A DNA stretch of 64,000 nucleotides from Plantago major (GCA_026545765.1 CM048844.1:70413035-70477034); one strand, 5' to 3'; shown: positions 12,901-25,094, counted from the first letter of the stretch. Numbers and translations: made by a program. The notes: generated from the letters alone by a model not told the origin.

Positions 12901-14877
12901 CTTCCCGAATATATGCCTAACCACAACAAACTTGTTCCTTTCTTTATATAGACAAAAGAAATGTAGCAAAACCAGATAAGCTAATCAGCAAAATGGGAAT
13001 TTATCCCATTTATCATCAGCTGGTGTATGTGTACCCAGACGGTTATGAAACTACCTGCGTGAACACCACTTTGGCCTCTGATACCCGTAAACGAGTAGCA
13101 ATTTCCTTAGGTGCAAAGCTGTCAGCGATTGACACAACAACAAGTCCTGCATGTACAATTGCCAAGTATAAAACAACTGCAGTGGTTGTCATCGGCATAT
13201 CTATTGCAATAGTGTCTCCCTTGCAGAATTTTGCATCCAGCGCATTAGCTACTAACCTACAAAATTTGATGCATAGAAATACTCAAAGGAAGAATCACTA
13301 CCATAAACATAGATTGAATGAGTGCATCAGAAATAGAAACAATGTGAACTTTTCCAATTTGGTAAATATGTGTTTGGTTTAGCTTCAAAACGATTCTTGG
13401 TTAAAAGAAGGCCTGGCCACATCAGAACTTCTGTGTCATGATATGCACTCCCCCTATCTCAATCTCATCTTTCCACTTTCCGTTCTTTGTTTGTCCCAAT
13501 CTCATTTTCTCATACCTAATAGAAAAATCTCTCCTATTGTGTTCATTATCTCTCCAACCTTTTTCATTCTCGCTCATACTATTATTCATCCCACCTTATA
13601 TATTTCTAAATTATTCTACTTATTTACATAGTTTTCTCTTAAAACATGTGTCCAGCTCAATGAGAAGATGAGTCTGGGGCGGAGGGAGTTATAGATGACT
13701 ATCTTCAAGACTTAAACATGGGAAACATTAATTGACTTGAATGAGGGTTTTGTATCAGCAAACAAAATAACCAAATTTAGTTTTGTCGATAGTTTGTTCT
13801 GTGTGTCTAATCCGAATCATTATAATTGAGCACAAGATGAATTCAGCGCATACATTACTTGTTCGCGGAGCTCCTTTAGCGTCATGTGTTGAACATCACA
13901 ATCCTCACAGCCTTCATTTCTCCACACGATAGCCACATTATTGTCATACTTGTTCATATGAGTACTTGGTTGAAGACAACAATCAGCAACATTAAGCACA
14001 GCACCAGGCAGCCAAGTTCCACCATGTTTGTGTTCGTCAGATGTATCCACAACACATTTAGGTGGCTCGTAAAATTGAATCGATAACTCATTCAGTATAA
14101 GTGGCCAGTACATCTGCCAAAAAACAAAAGGAAGTTGAAACATTCACATGATAACAACAGAATGGTATTCCATACAAGCAATACTGCAGTCAAGGAACAC
14201 GATCTCACATCAGGATGTTGCACGGAGAAGTTTTGAAACTGGGTAAAGCTTGTTATAGGATCCTTGTATGATGACCCCAACAGCCTCGGACCATAAGTTT
14301 CCATTATCCGGCCGAGGTTTGTATACCTAGACTCATATCTAACATCCAGAAAAACCGAAAAATCGAATCACATAAGATAGTTAGTGCTTCCATATAAAGA
14401 CTCAAGTTGTTGTTTATCCGGATAAGGTTTCATTCATTGCATAGTACTGTATAAAACCACTATACTGCACTGCCAATAAAACGAAAAATCCGAACGATAG
14501 CATACAAAGTATAGTACTGTATTTATTAACAACACTGCCAAATGTTTGATGAAATGCCACAAACAGCAAAACATAAACAAAACCAGTTTTATCCGAACTT
14601 ACGAGGAAGGGAACCAGTAGAGAGGAGGGCCATTGAGGGACTCATCGTAGTTATGGTAGACCGAGTAGTATAGGAGCTGGTGCAGAGCAAAAGGGTGGGA
14701 AGGTTTGAGGAGGTTTCGAGCGGTGATCTCACGCCATACCTCCGGCATAACACCACCGCCATAGCTGATTGCTTGTTTGAGGTGCTTCTCCAAGATTCTG
14801 GCTTCTTCTTCACTTCCAATACCTGCTCTAAGCAGATCATACACACCTACTTCGCTTATGCTTTTCGCCATTGCCAT
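6901..14877 (-). CDS. AAE18: Peroxisomal acyl-activating enzyme, AAE17/AAE18 type, 729 aa
   Basis: ATP-dependent acyl-CoA synthetase of the AMP-binding superfamily. Arabidopsis AAE18 is linked to peroxisomal activation of 2,4-DB-type auxin precursors. Fourteen exons with GT/AG junctions: 14603-14877, 14209-14338, 13854-14113, 13055-13256, 12295-12335, 10755-10883, 10560-10633, 10227-10447, 9447-9541, 9148-9364, 8828-8953, 7540-7638, 7192-7398, 6901-7014. They sum to 2190 nt with no stop. Two ATGs (14877, 14871) are possible starts. The adenylation P-loop SSGTTGDPK spans exons 7-8 (about residue 365-375). Also visible are [10 protein letters not shown] (about 505), [13 protein letters not shown] (about 612) and the C-terminal catalytic lysine in [11 protein letters not shown]. 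The protein ends SKI, a type-1 peroxisomal signal. Length matches the Arabidopsis proteins (about 720-730). Choosing between AAE17 and AAE18 needs a tree. Confidence 0.96.
11665..11712. repeat. CA/CATA microsatellite in AAE intron 5
   Basis: Runs of ACAC, then CACTCACA, then repeated CATA units lie within the 1.4 kb intron between exons 5 and 6 of the acyl-activating enzyme gene. Confidence 0.85.
13448..13690. repeat. Stowaway-like MITE in AAE intron 3
   Basis: The left end CTCCCCCTATCTCAATCTC and reversed right end CTCCCTCCGCCCCAGACTC are related to the CTCCCTCCGTCCC ends seen elsewhere in the window. The interior is pyrimidine-rich and non-coding. Confidence 0.6.
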
Positions 14878-15609
14878 TGTTAAAACTAATTAATGGCTTT
14901 TATTTCACAATACAAAACAATTTCTGTATTTCTGTATTTTCCAACCACTTTGTCTTCTTCACTGCCTGCGCTTACCAAACACCATTTCTGTATTTTCCAA
15001 CCACTTTGGGAGTGTTTGGTCCAGAATGGCACAACAAAGAGTCAACAGCCCTGTCAATTTTGTAAGTTGCTGAATCCCGCATTGACCGACGAAACACAGC
15101 GATTGGTACTTGATTTCTGATGCGCGAATTAAACGTCCGCACTACACATACGGTGATTGGTTGAATGCAAGTCCGTAACTTTGTTGTAAATGATCCAAAT
15201 TAACCTTGCATAATATGTAATTGGTTCACTACATTTACAAATCAGAACTGTATTTACTAAAAACATCCATGCTTGGACAAATTTTTGTAACATTAGTGTA
15301 CTGTTTCTTTACAGTTTGTGCTCATAATTCATGCATAGATAAGATAACACAATTTAGTAGTATAACAAACAGAGCAAACAGTGAATATGATTTCCATTAA
15401 ATTGAACAAACCCACATGATTAGTCTTATATCACGCTTAATACATAATTAGCCTAGGAAATTAGACGATTCTTTTAAGTCCGATTCAATATTACAAGTTT
15501 TGAACCAACCCGCACAAGTTCTACTACGACTAACACATTACTACCGATACATAACCACCTTCTGTACCCAATACAGAATTTTCATAGCCAAGCAGAATCA
15601 GATCAACAT
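14878..15609. other. Intergenic DNA upstream of the AAE gene
   Basis: This contains the promoter and leader of the acyl-activating enzyme gene. A short direct repeat (CATTTCTGTATTTTCCAACCA-like) occurs near 14922-14950 and 14980-15005. No further gene or element was recognised. Confidence 0.5.
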
Positions 15610-15783
15610 CTAAGTGAAAACAACAAACACTCCTACCAGAATAATTAAACCAAGCTCCATTTTCTCTAACATGTTCTTGAGCAATTCATTGTCTGCAATC
15701 AGTGAATCGTTCTTCGCAACAAGTGAATTCATCTCTTCAAGTTGAGCCTTGTTCTCTGCCCTCAGTCTCTTCTCTCCGGTCAT
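15610..15783 (-). pseudogene. 57-aa coiled-coil plus membrane-anchor tail, truncated
   Basis: The frame from ATG 15783 to TAG 15610 gives a charged helix with heptad spacing (LRAENKAQLEEMNSLVAKND, then SLIADNELLKNMLEKM) followed by one hydrophobic segment (LGLIILVGVFVVF) and a stop. The open frame continues upstream to the LTR edge at 15802, so the 5' part was probably lost there. A short coiled coil with a C-terminal anchor is the usual tail of small plant GRF-type zinc-finger proteins, but the zinc finger itself is not here, so that origin is only a guess. It could also be an unrelated tail-anchored protein. Confidence 0.45.
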
Positions 15784-15801
15784 CACTTCCTTTTTCGTGG
15801 T

Positions 15802-16957
15802 TGACGGGCACTTAGGAAATTAATAATCTTTGTACTCCAACTTTTCTCAAACACTCGCAAATACTTAAATTTATATTAGTCGGAAGCCTACAAATCCACA
15901 AAGATATAGCGGAAAGTTGACACGGGATTTTATTCTCCACGGGCACTTAGCATAGAAACAAGCAAATAAAAACTTAAATTACTCTAAATTGCGGAAAAGT
16001 AAACAGTTTATCAATCAGTTGCTTTGAAATCAAATTGTAATCTAGCATGCAGGATCGTAAATAACAACAAATAACGGTTTTTGCAATCAATGTAAAAAAA
16101 GTGTAAGGGTTCCCCAACCTTCCCTCTTGCCGTACTACTCCCGATTACTTGAATAATAAAAAACGTATTCGTCCCTATCGGCAGCAAGGATACATGCTAT
16201 GAGGAATCGAGGTGTAGTCAATCCCAAACACCCGTACTATGCCAATGAAATTGCTGTGTCACTCAACAACATACCACAACACGTTTCCAGACAAGATAAA
16301 CAAATAACTTTGATTATCTCTACCAATACCTAGATAAAAGAAAACTATGGTACCTCAATAAATCAATAAAGAGAGTCGGACGAATAGAGTCATACAAATA
16401 CGAATTACGTCTAATAATCAATTCATTAATATATTCCGGTATATAAAGGAGTAGCAGGCAGAGTTTAAGCGGTTTGCCTTTACTAGAGAAGTTTAGCTAC
16501 TCATAACGTAAATAAAATTCATAATAAAACAAATAAAAGTGTGTAAGGAAATCCTTAGTCTTGATGTTCTTCGTTCTTGACGGCTAGGGTTTTCTTCCCC
16601 CTCCTCCTCCTCCTCCTCTTCTTCTTCTTGTATCTTGACGGACAGGGTTTCGCTGTTTTGGGGTTTCACTTCCCCGAGGACTGGTTCTCTCTCAAGAGAG
16701 CTGTTGTGAATGCGGTGTGTGAATTATGATACCCAAAAGCTCCTTATATAGTGGTGGGAGCTGAGAATTTCGAGTTCATCATATAAGGAAGGTGGAGATT
16801 CACGGGCCAAAACTGTTACGGACTTAGGCTGGGTGATTTTGCCCAGCAACAGCCTTGCTGCGGTCCCGCACAACACTTCACTGCGGCCCTAGCTCGATTC
16901 CCAGGATGTTTGTTGATTCGTCTTTTGGGCTATTTTCGGGATTCAAAACTTCGTAAT
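15802..16957 (-). mobile_element. Truncated LTR, family L4, minus orientation
   Basis: This is an inverted relative of 50000-51140. Shared pieces include the TATA region (CACTATATAAGG on the minus strand near 16740), the CTCTCTTGAGAGAG leader, the GCCGCAGTGA...GTGCGG inverted repeat (about 16858-16893) and the AATAGCCC..AAGACGAATCAAC block at the right edge. On the minus strand it ends AAGTGCCCGTCA at 15802. The right side is cut by the Athila-like LTR at 16959, so its LTR start is missing. Confidence 0.65.
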
Positions 16958-16958
16958 C

Positions 16959-18281
16959 TGATGAGGCATTTTTAGAACACCTCATCGGGTTCTTTTTACC
17001 TTGTTTTTACTAACTTTTAGTTTAGTTTTTCCTTTATTTGTATATATTTTATCTTTTGTTTGTGCTTCTTGTGTTTCCACCTTGATTCCAGGTTGTAGGT
17101 ACTTTTCATGAAGAAAATGAGTCAAAACGATGCATTTCTATGCACTTGTCGGAGATCACAAGCTCTAAGACTCCAAATAGGTGCCACGAAGGTTCCCGGG
17201 ATGCCAAACAGGCCAAGGATGGACAAATAAGTCGTGGATCGAGCCCGAAGGAAGCGGGGCGATCGCCCTAAGCTCTGGACGCAACCACAGAGGGCTGCGT
17301 TCCAGAGCCGGAGCGGGCGATTGCCCCAACCGGCAGGCAATCGCCCGGTATGCGGGGCGATCGCCTGTCCCGATCTGATATGTTTCTGGCGTTACATTTT
17401 GATGTTTTTGTCATTTTTAATGTTAGATTTTTGTATTTTGAACATCACTTTTCATTTCACACAATATTTGGAGAGTTTTTTTTAGAGGTCTTAGGGTTTC
17501 AAGCATCATCCATCTGATCAAGGTGGAGCCTTGGTAAACCATTAGTCTGAAGAATTCTTCCAGTAACAGTACTTTTCACCATTGTTATCCATTGGAGCTC
17601 AATCATTCAAAGTTATTCAGTAAAGTTGTATCGTTTCTCTTTGATTACTTCTTGTTGATGTTTATGACTATGTTTATCATATTTCTTGCCTGTGACAACA
17701 TGAATATGAGTAGTTAAACATCTTCCATGGGTTGGTGGTGAATTCTTGAACATGCTAGTATAGGTCTTCTAGATGAAATTACACTCCTTCTTTGTTTGTT
17801 GAATTCTTCCGAATCGTTTGTAGTTCAATGCCTTAGCAATCGTTTCTTAATACCCAAAATCCACAAGAGGGATTCGCACCCTCAAGGTTACTTACAATTT
17901 AAGCCCAACACATTCGACTACAAACGCTGACTAGTAGAATTGACGACTCTACTACGTTCTTAAAATGATTTCACTTTCAAAAGTCGTATCCTTCATTGCA
18001 AATCTCTACTAGCTAGCTCTTGATGAAACCACCACCCCATGTCTCCTTTGATTGATTACAAAACCTGTGTTTACTGTTTACTTTTTGTGTGATTTGCGAA
18101 AGAAAGAATTGGAGGTCGTAAGACGCAATTCTAGACAAACTAGTTCTTTAAAACACGACAAGCTTAGTTAAGTCCTTCAAGTACGACACTCGGGGTAACT
18201 TACCAACTCACTACGTGCTTTTACTAGTGAACATTGATATTTCTCTTGGCTTATAAATTAAGGACTTGATTTGACGCATCA
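16959..18281 (+). mobile_element. Athila-like 5' LTR (family L1), 1323 bp
   Basis: It begins TGATGAGG, folding with CCTCATC 20 bp later, and ends GACGCATCA, giving TGATG...CATCA termini. It is followed by a primer-binding site and a decayed gag, so it is a 5' LTR. A truncated direct copy lies at 51141-51916. Near 17257-17365 it contains repeated palindromes of the type GGGCGATCGCCC. Confidence 0.85.
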
Positions 18282-18287
18282 AGTTTT

Positions 18288-18305
18288 TGGTGCCGCTGCC
18301 GGGGA
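18288..18305 (+). other. Primer-binding site, tRNA-Asp type
   Basis: TGGTGCCGCTGCCGGGGA lies 6 nt after the LTR end. The 3' end of plant tRNA-Asp would require TGGCGCCGTTGCCGGGGA, so two positions differ. Athila and related Ty3/gypsy elements use this tRNA. Confidence 0.85.
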
Positions 18306-18472
18306 CTTAACTCCTTAGTTTGTGTTTTAAAAATTAGTTTACTCAGTTCTTTATGTGTTTTGAGAGCAAGTCTGTTTGTTAAGGTCCTAATTTTCTCACT
18401 TTTCACCCTTGTTTCACTAACGGTGCTAAGAGTGGTCTAGTTCTGGTGTTGTGATTGTTTTGCAGATCATCG

Positions 18473-19660
18473 ATGGGGTCAATGAGATCACTCATGATGC
18501 CCAAGGCGGTGCGACCGGGACAACCTATTTTCTTAGAACCGGAAGCAAGACAGTTCGAGTTTACATTAGAATGATCTGATGTTATTACCCACATTCATGG
18601 GGATAAGTGGGGAGAACGCCTTGCGCTTCCTACAAAAATTTGAGCAAATCACTTCTGAAATTCCCAAGAGGGGATTGAGTGAATGTCAATTTCGCAGGAA
18701 GGTCTTTCCATTTTCTCTTGGAGGAGTGCCACGGGGGTGGCTAAGTAGGTTGGGTGATGGATCCCTGCAAACATGGGAAGATGTTATAGGAGAGTTCCTT
18801 GATGAATATCTCCCATATAGCGATACCATTCGACTGAAGAAGGAGATGACTGAGTTTGAGCAAGGAAGGAGTGAGAGGTTCCATGACGCATTCGAAAGAT
18901 TTGAGGAAGATAAGTACGGGTGCCCACGTCATAGGTTGACACAAGCCGAACTTTGCATGTGTTTCTACAATTAATGGGTTAAATGATGTGTCCCAGGAGA
19001 ATGTGGAGATAGCAAGTAGGGGCTGGTTGACAATACTCCCGAGGAGTTATATGATATCTTTGTGAAGTTGGCTACCAATTCTAGGAATAAGAAGCAGGGA
19101 AGAATTGGAGAAAAGCCAATGAATCTTGAGGTAAATCCTTCTCGTGTTTACAATATGGAGTTTGATATTGATGCAGGTATAGCCGAGTTAGGGAAGCCGG
19201 AAATAGTGAATCTTGCGAATTAAGAGGAGGAAGCAACGGAAGAAGAGAGTTCTTTCTTGCTGGCCATGGGACAATTGGACAAGGTTTTCGAAGCTTGCAC
19301 TCTCAATGAAGTAAGTAATGATGAGAGGAACATCTCCATGAGCGAAGACATGAAATCCATAGGAGAACTTGTAGCGGAATTGGTAGAAGCATACGGTAGA
19401 GAGGATGCATATGAGGCTCAAGAAGCCGAAGCTCTAGCCATCTTGAGAAGTGGTAAGGAGACTATTGTGTCTAATCCAGATGTTGCTTCTCCTTTACCCG
19501 ATGTTTCAAGTAACACAGGTGCTAGGGATCATACAAGAGGCAAGTCACCTTTACCACCTCCATCCCCAAAGGGGGGCAACATGCTTCCGGGTCTGGCCTA
19601 CATAAGACCCAAGATCCTTACAAGCCCCCCAAGAAACCACAAGTTCCTTATCCTAATAGG
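18473..19660 (+). pseudogene. Athila-like gag remnant
   Basis: A decayed capsid gene of a Ty3/gypsy element. The frame starts MGSMRSLMMPKAV at 18473 and is stopped before the capsid core. The core (18579-18974) shows the retrotransposon gag pattern FPFSLGGVPRGWL, LQTWEDVIGEFL and FEQGRSERFHDAFERF. Further stops follow at 18972 and near 18981 and 19220. The tail (19257-19664) is rich in acidic and then proline residues. At least four stops or shifts make it non-functional. Confidence 0.85.
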
Positions 19661-21012
19661 GTGAAGGAGAAGAGAGATTTTCGAGACAACCCATTTTACA
19701 AGTCGTTGTCAAAGCTTGAGTTGAATATTCCCCTTCTTGACATGATACTGAATGACCCCTCTTTTACTAAATTCTTCAAAGAGATTTTAGCTAGTAAGAG
19801 GGTCTACAAGAAGGATGAGAAAGAACTCATGCTAGAGACAGCGAACTCAATTTTTGGGATGCCCATCAAGAAGAAGGATCCCGGGAGTTTTATGATTGAT
19901 ATCACCATTGGGGACCAGATGGTGGATAAAGCTATGCTTGACAATGGAGCAAGCATCAATTTGATGTCTTACTCTATTTACAAGAAATTTGGGATTGGAA
20001 AGCTCAAAACCACCGGCATGGTTGTAAAAATGGCTGATAGGAGTGTAAAACGTCTGAAGGGGATCATCGAAGATATCTTGGTAAAGGTTGACAAGCTGAT
20101 TGTTCCGGTTGATTGTGGTGATGGAGTCAGCGGGCAAGGGGAAGCCGTCCACAAGAGCTCATGTAATTCAATTGGGAAGACCATTCATGGCTACCACAAG
20201 GACTACACTTGAGTTTGCAACCGGACTAGTAACCATGGAGGTTTCAAGCTTATTTTGTTGATGAATGCAATTATATTGATTGTGTTGAGGAAATTGTGCA
20301 TGATACTTACCTTGAAACCTCAACTGCTGATAAGTTAGAAGTAGCCTTGACCCTTGATTCTGATAATGATTTTATTGATGAGGAGACTAGGATGTGGATT
20401 GAGGAATTGATGATAGGGCTGAAGTGATTCCTTTTGGGGAGGAAATAGAGGAGAGTTTAGTGGTTGAGGAAGAGAAGACACCTAAAACCCCAAACTTAGA
20501 ACTTATGGAACTTCCAAGCCATCTTAAGTATGTGTATCTTGATGAGGAAAAAGCTAAACCCGTTATAATTTCCGCAAAGCTTACCAATGAGCAAGAGAAA
20601 AAGTTAGTAGAGATTGCTTAAGACTAATTCTCAAGTCATTGGGTGGAGCATTAAGGATATTAAGGGAATAAGTCCAACCCGATGCATGCATAAGATTGAC
20701 TTAGAAGAGGGAGCGAAACCGGTTAGGCAACCTCAACGTAGGCCTAATCCAGCCCTTCAGGAAGTGGTAAAGAAAGAGGTCATTAAGTTGTTAGATAGTG
20801 GCATGATTTATCTTGTATCTGATAGTAAGTAGGTGAGCCTGGTTCATGAGGTTCCAAGGAAATCCGGGAATACTGTAGAGAAGAATGAGAAAGGGGAGTT
20901 AGTGCCGGTTAGGAAGACCACTGGTTGGCGCATGTGCATAGACTATAGGAGATTGGATACCGCCACCAAGAAAGACCATTTCCCCCTTCCTTTTATTGAT
21001 GAAATGCTTAAT
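19661..21012 (+). pseudogene. Athila-like protease and start of reverse transcriptase, truncated
   Basis: The retropepsin region (19880-20120) reads AMLDNGASINLMSYSIYKKF and then MADRSVKRLKGIIEDILVKV. The active site is D-N-G where family members usually have D-L-G or D-S-G. The RT start (20614-21012) reads GWSIKDIKGISPTRCMHKID, VKKEVIKLLDSGMIY and GWRMCIDYRRLDTATKKDHF, typical of Athila. A stop replaces the Trp codon at about 20830. Coding ends at 21012, where a copia LTR begins. The YxDD box, RNase H and integrase are absent. Confidence 0.88.
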
Positions 21013-22300
21013 TGTTGGTCCAGATAACGACAAAGTAAAAGACTATGAGGGGGGTTGAATAGTCTTTTCAAACTTTTGATGATAAAACAGTTTCTCAGAT
21101 ATCTTTGAAGGTATCTAATACTTATATTCAGAGAGCAGAAGTCTTTTGTGATAAGTGCACGTGCTCAGCAAGCTATAAAGTGTGTAAGTACTCAGCAAGC
21201 AATAAATAAGTAGTAAATAAAGTGCAGTAAGTAAATAACACAAAGCTTTATAATGGTATCTAAAGGTGGCGTAATCCCTCAACTAATCCACTAGCCCTTT
21301 CTCAGGACTTGAATCCACTAAGATAAGATGATGAGTTCCCCTTACAAAATCCTATCTCTTGATCCCGTTAACACTAGGTTCCCAACCAAGTGTTCCCCTT
21401 GAGTTGTTCCCTGGTTTTCTCAACCAAGTACTTCCTCTACTCAGTAACCTTTGAGCTATTCCTCAGCTTGCAAAGCCAAGTACTTCCTGTGGTAAACGCC
21501 GTGTGGTGTTGGTTATGGTAGTTTATCAGGTGAACAGGCTCTTAATAACTTATACAGTTATCTAGGAGTGCTCTGTAGAAACAAGCTCACTTAATACACT
21601 TTTCAATGTATGGTAAGTTGTTCTTTACTGACCCAAGTCTTGATGTTGTTCAAGAGAATGAATCACAGATATGAGTCGCAACTATATCTTCTAGATTCAA
21701 CTCCTTCACAATATTCAATTTTTGTTTAAGGATCAGGACCCTTAGAACTTTTGTGCTACTTAGAATTCATGAGCTTTTGTCGCAACAGTAAGCTAGTGAG
21801 TAAGTAGGTAGAAGGCTTGTATGCTTGAATGAAATGTATGTAGTTCTGTGTATTCAGTGTTCAAGTGTGTGTTCAAGCATTCTAAGTAGTTATATTTATA
21901 GTTGAAAATCATGTTGTTTGAATATTATCCGTTAGGCACAATGAAATTCAAATTATTGATATCTGAAGTTAGTACGGTAGTAAGCTTTGTCTCTTTACAT
22001 AGATTTCCTATTTTGCTCAAACATCTTTGTCTGCGTAATTAATGCACTGTACTAACTTTTGTCATGTAGTGTCAGCGGAACAATGCAAGCTTTCTGAGGC
22101 TTTGCAAGTCCTTACTCAGTGACTAGTGCATCAGAAATCTATTGAAATACTTGTCTTTCGAAGACACTTAATTTTTTCAAGGTATCTGAGCCAAGGTATC
22201 TGAGGAGACACTTCTCCTTAGTCTTCAGCAATCTTGTGCAGTCTTCTAATCTTCAATAAAAGAGTACTTCTACTGGATGCTTCCTTCTTGTTCTTACTGA
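21013..22300 (-). mobile_element. Copia LTR (family C1), minus orientation
   Basis: It starts TGTTGGTCCAGATAACGACA on the plus strand and matches 61769-62374 plus 63626-64000 over about 1 kb, including the GATAAGTGCACGTGCTCAGC block. In the other copy this edge is next to a tRNA-iMet primer site, which fixes the orientation as minus. The right edge is near TACTGATCA at about 22300, inferred only from the LTR-type end. No coding part follows, so it is a solo or truncated LTR. Confidence 0.75.
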
Positions 22301-22324
22301 TCATAAGAAAATTAAAAAAAAAAT

Positions 22325-22530
22325 TAACAAAAGGGAGCTTCCATGAATCGGATCCTCCAAGTTCCAGATCGGGAGCGGCCATGGAAGCTCTAGCCCGGAG
22401 TTTACTCCAAAGCTCCAGCCCGAAGCTTCCATGGCGGAGCTTCCATGGAAGCTCCGGATCTAGAGCTTGGAAGCTCCTATTTCAGAGCTTCCAAAAGCTC
22501 CGAATTTGGAGCTTCCATGGATGGAAATTC
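22325..22530. repeat. Array of overlapping GAGCTTCCATGGAAGCTC palindromes
   Basis: About ten degenerate units of GGAGCTTCCATGG or its complement are packed into 200 bp. One unit, about 22436-22457, is a perfect 22 bp palindrome centred on CCATGG. The array is followed by an AT-rich tail that is partly repeated at 25095-25275. Confidence 0.75.
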
Positions 22531-22539
22531 CCTTTTGTC

Positions 22540-24807
22540 AATTTTAAATATATAGTATTTTTTAATTTTTCTTGAGTTGAAGAAGACGGGTGAAAATATG
22601 AAAATTAAAATTTTGAGGGTTTCTTTATTACTGTATAATTTAAAAGTTTTAGGTGTCAATTGTAATAAAACGAAATATGAAATTTAAAAGAAAATGGAAA
22701 AGAAAATGCATTTTTCACTCTATCTTCCACTTGTGTTGAATTTTGTCTTTCATTATAAATAAAAATTTACTACAGTTCAAAATTTGTCGTTCATCGTAAA
22801 AAGGTGGTCATATGTAAATCGCCCTTAAAAATAAATTATACATTGACATTGTTACGGATTATTACTGGTTAACTACACATGTACACATTTCCAATGGGAA
22901 AATTTGTCAAAGCCTATCGATTGAATGGATGGTGAATTTGGTGATAGAAATGGTGACAACATTTAATATCATCTTTATACATCCTTTGACATTTACCACA
23001 ACTTGAACTGTACCTTCTTTGACATTGTACTTGTACAACTAAAGGCCTACTTTTCGTATTTTGTACGTAACTCCTTGTGCGCGTCCCTCACTCACTCTTA
23101 TACACAATTCATACATTGTGCTTACCGCAATTTTATATAAAAAATTAAATTAATAATAAAATATAAAGAATGGAAAAACGTTTACTTTTAATGACAAATT
23201 GTGTAATTTGGGCGTAAAATTGAGATAATTTACTTTTAGCTTCCTTTTTTAATAATGCATTAAATTCAAATAACAAATATATAAAGTTCTGCGGAGGGAG
23301 TAATAAGTTTTTTATTATACATTTTAACATTTCCACACAAATCTTCTCATTTTTGCATTTTTATTTATCACTAATTTCTAATACAACTTAACTAATACCC
23401 ACATAACCGTTCTCAAAGTTATATTAGAACAACTTATGACACATTAACATTACTCATATCTCTTGATATGTTGTTTAGTGAAGGCTATTTATTATAGGGT
23501 CAGGTGCATTAAATCATCTTGATCCAGCATTATTTACATATATTTATCTCCTAGAAAATGGAGAAATTCATAGTTATGAGGAAGGATTAAGCATATTACA
23601 AAATATAACCGATGTAAAGTTAATAATTAGTGATAAATTTATCAATGAACAATTTTTGTGAGATGTCGTATCTCAGAGAAACCAGATCAACATCATATAT
23701 TTTGTTACAAACATCTCATGTTAGCTCTAAATATCACATGTTTAGAAATGCAGATAATGCAATTGTAATGTGGGTTTATTATACACATGATTTCGAAGTT
23801 AAATATGTGATGTTGAGCTAGTCTCTTCAATAGACAGTTTCTCGCAAAAGTTTATATTTACCAATTATGAATGCAAATTTGTCACAACATTTCAATATCG
23901 TCAAATCCTTCATGTAATATAATCCATCACTACTCTCATCACCAATACATAAGAGCTTCTCAGATTTTGCAAAACTAGCTCATAAAGTAACTAGTAGTTA
24001 TAAGCTAGGAAGCTAGTGAGAGAGAGTAGAATTTATAATTTTTATAAATAAATTAATTTTGTTATTTTTTTGATGATGATGATTGATTCTCGTTTAGCTT
24101 ATCATATCACTGAACTTTTTTTTTTATAAAGCGTTTACGTGAATGTCTAGTCGTAGTATGATAAGCTTATCACTAAATTTGATGAGATAGTTGATTTTTT
24201 TTAAAATAAATTAATTAATAAATTAATTGATGATTTTTTTTTTTGATGATTTTTTTTTAGACAAGCTTTATTTTTTTATTTTTTTTTTTTATAAAATTTT
24301 TAATTGAATGTCTCTGTGTGGTTGGTGAGAAGCTTATAAAAAATAAGTTAATTGATTTGTTTTTACATAACATATTTAGCAAATCAACTAATTTATCAGT
24401 TAATTGTTTACCTAATATTTTTATAAAAACAACTAGCTTATTAGCTACCCAATCAACTACCAACTAGCTTATGAGCTATCAACTAGTTTTACTAAACACA
24501 ACCTAATCACTTTTATAAAAAACAACTAGCTTATCAGCTACCCAATCAGCTATCAGCTAATTTTGCTAAACATAGCCAATATATAAAAACAAATCATCTA
24601 GCTTATATTTTTTAACTAACTTCCAGATCAGCTAACTTATCAGCTACAAGCTAAACATTTACGTAACAAATTTATTTAAAAAATAAGCTCATTAAACTAA
24701 TAAATTTATGATAAGCATAGCCATAATATACCATTATTATAACTTAACAAAACTACTTGCCATTTATAGTTCCTATTCATTCTGATCATCTAATCACTTA
24801 TATAATC
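22540..24807. other. AT-rich intergenic DNA with MITE relics
   Basis: No gene was recognised. From about 24100 to 24600 there are several ACTAGCTTATCAGCTA and GCTAAACATAGCC-like pieces, which suggest nested, decayed hAT-type MITEs related to 5965-6215. Several T-runs occur between 24115 and 24290. Confidence 0.45.
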
Positions 24808-25031
24808 CTCCCTCCGTCCCAATTTCATTTACCCGTTTTGGTCCGTCCCAAATTCAATTACCTATTACTTTCTATCTCCTACTTTATTCACTATCTCTCC
24901 TACTTTATTCACTATTTCTCCCACTTTATTCATTATCTTTTCTACTTTATTATCATATCTCATACTTTATTCACTTTATTCGTAAAACTTGTGTCCGACT
25001 TCGCGGGTAATTGAAACCGGAACGGATGGAG
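24808..25031. repeat. Stowaway-like MITE
   Basis: The left end CTCCCTCCGTCCCAATTTC and the reversed right end CTCCATCCGTTCCGGTTTC are inverted repeats. The right side is followed by TA. The interior repeats CCTACTTTATTCACTATCTC several times. No coding part. Confidence 0.8.
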
Positions 25032-25094
25032 TAATTAGGTTTTCAATTGACTATCGATTTTTATACGTTCTTTATATTATTACGTAAATAATAT

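Noticed and set aside
23630..23821. 63-codon plus-strand frame with ATCAACATCATATATTTTGT
   Set aside because: AT-rich DNA with no family, no neighbours and no splice signals; expected by chance.
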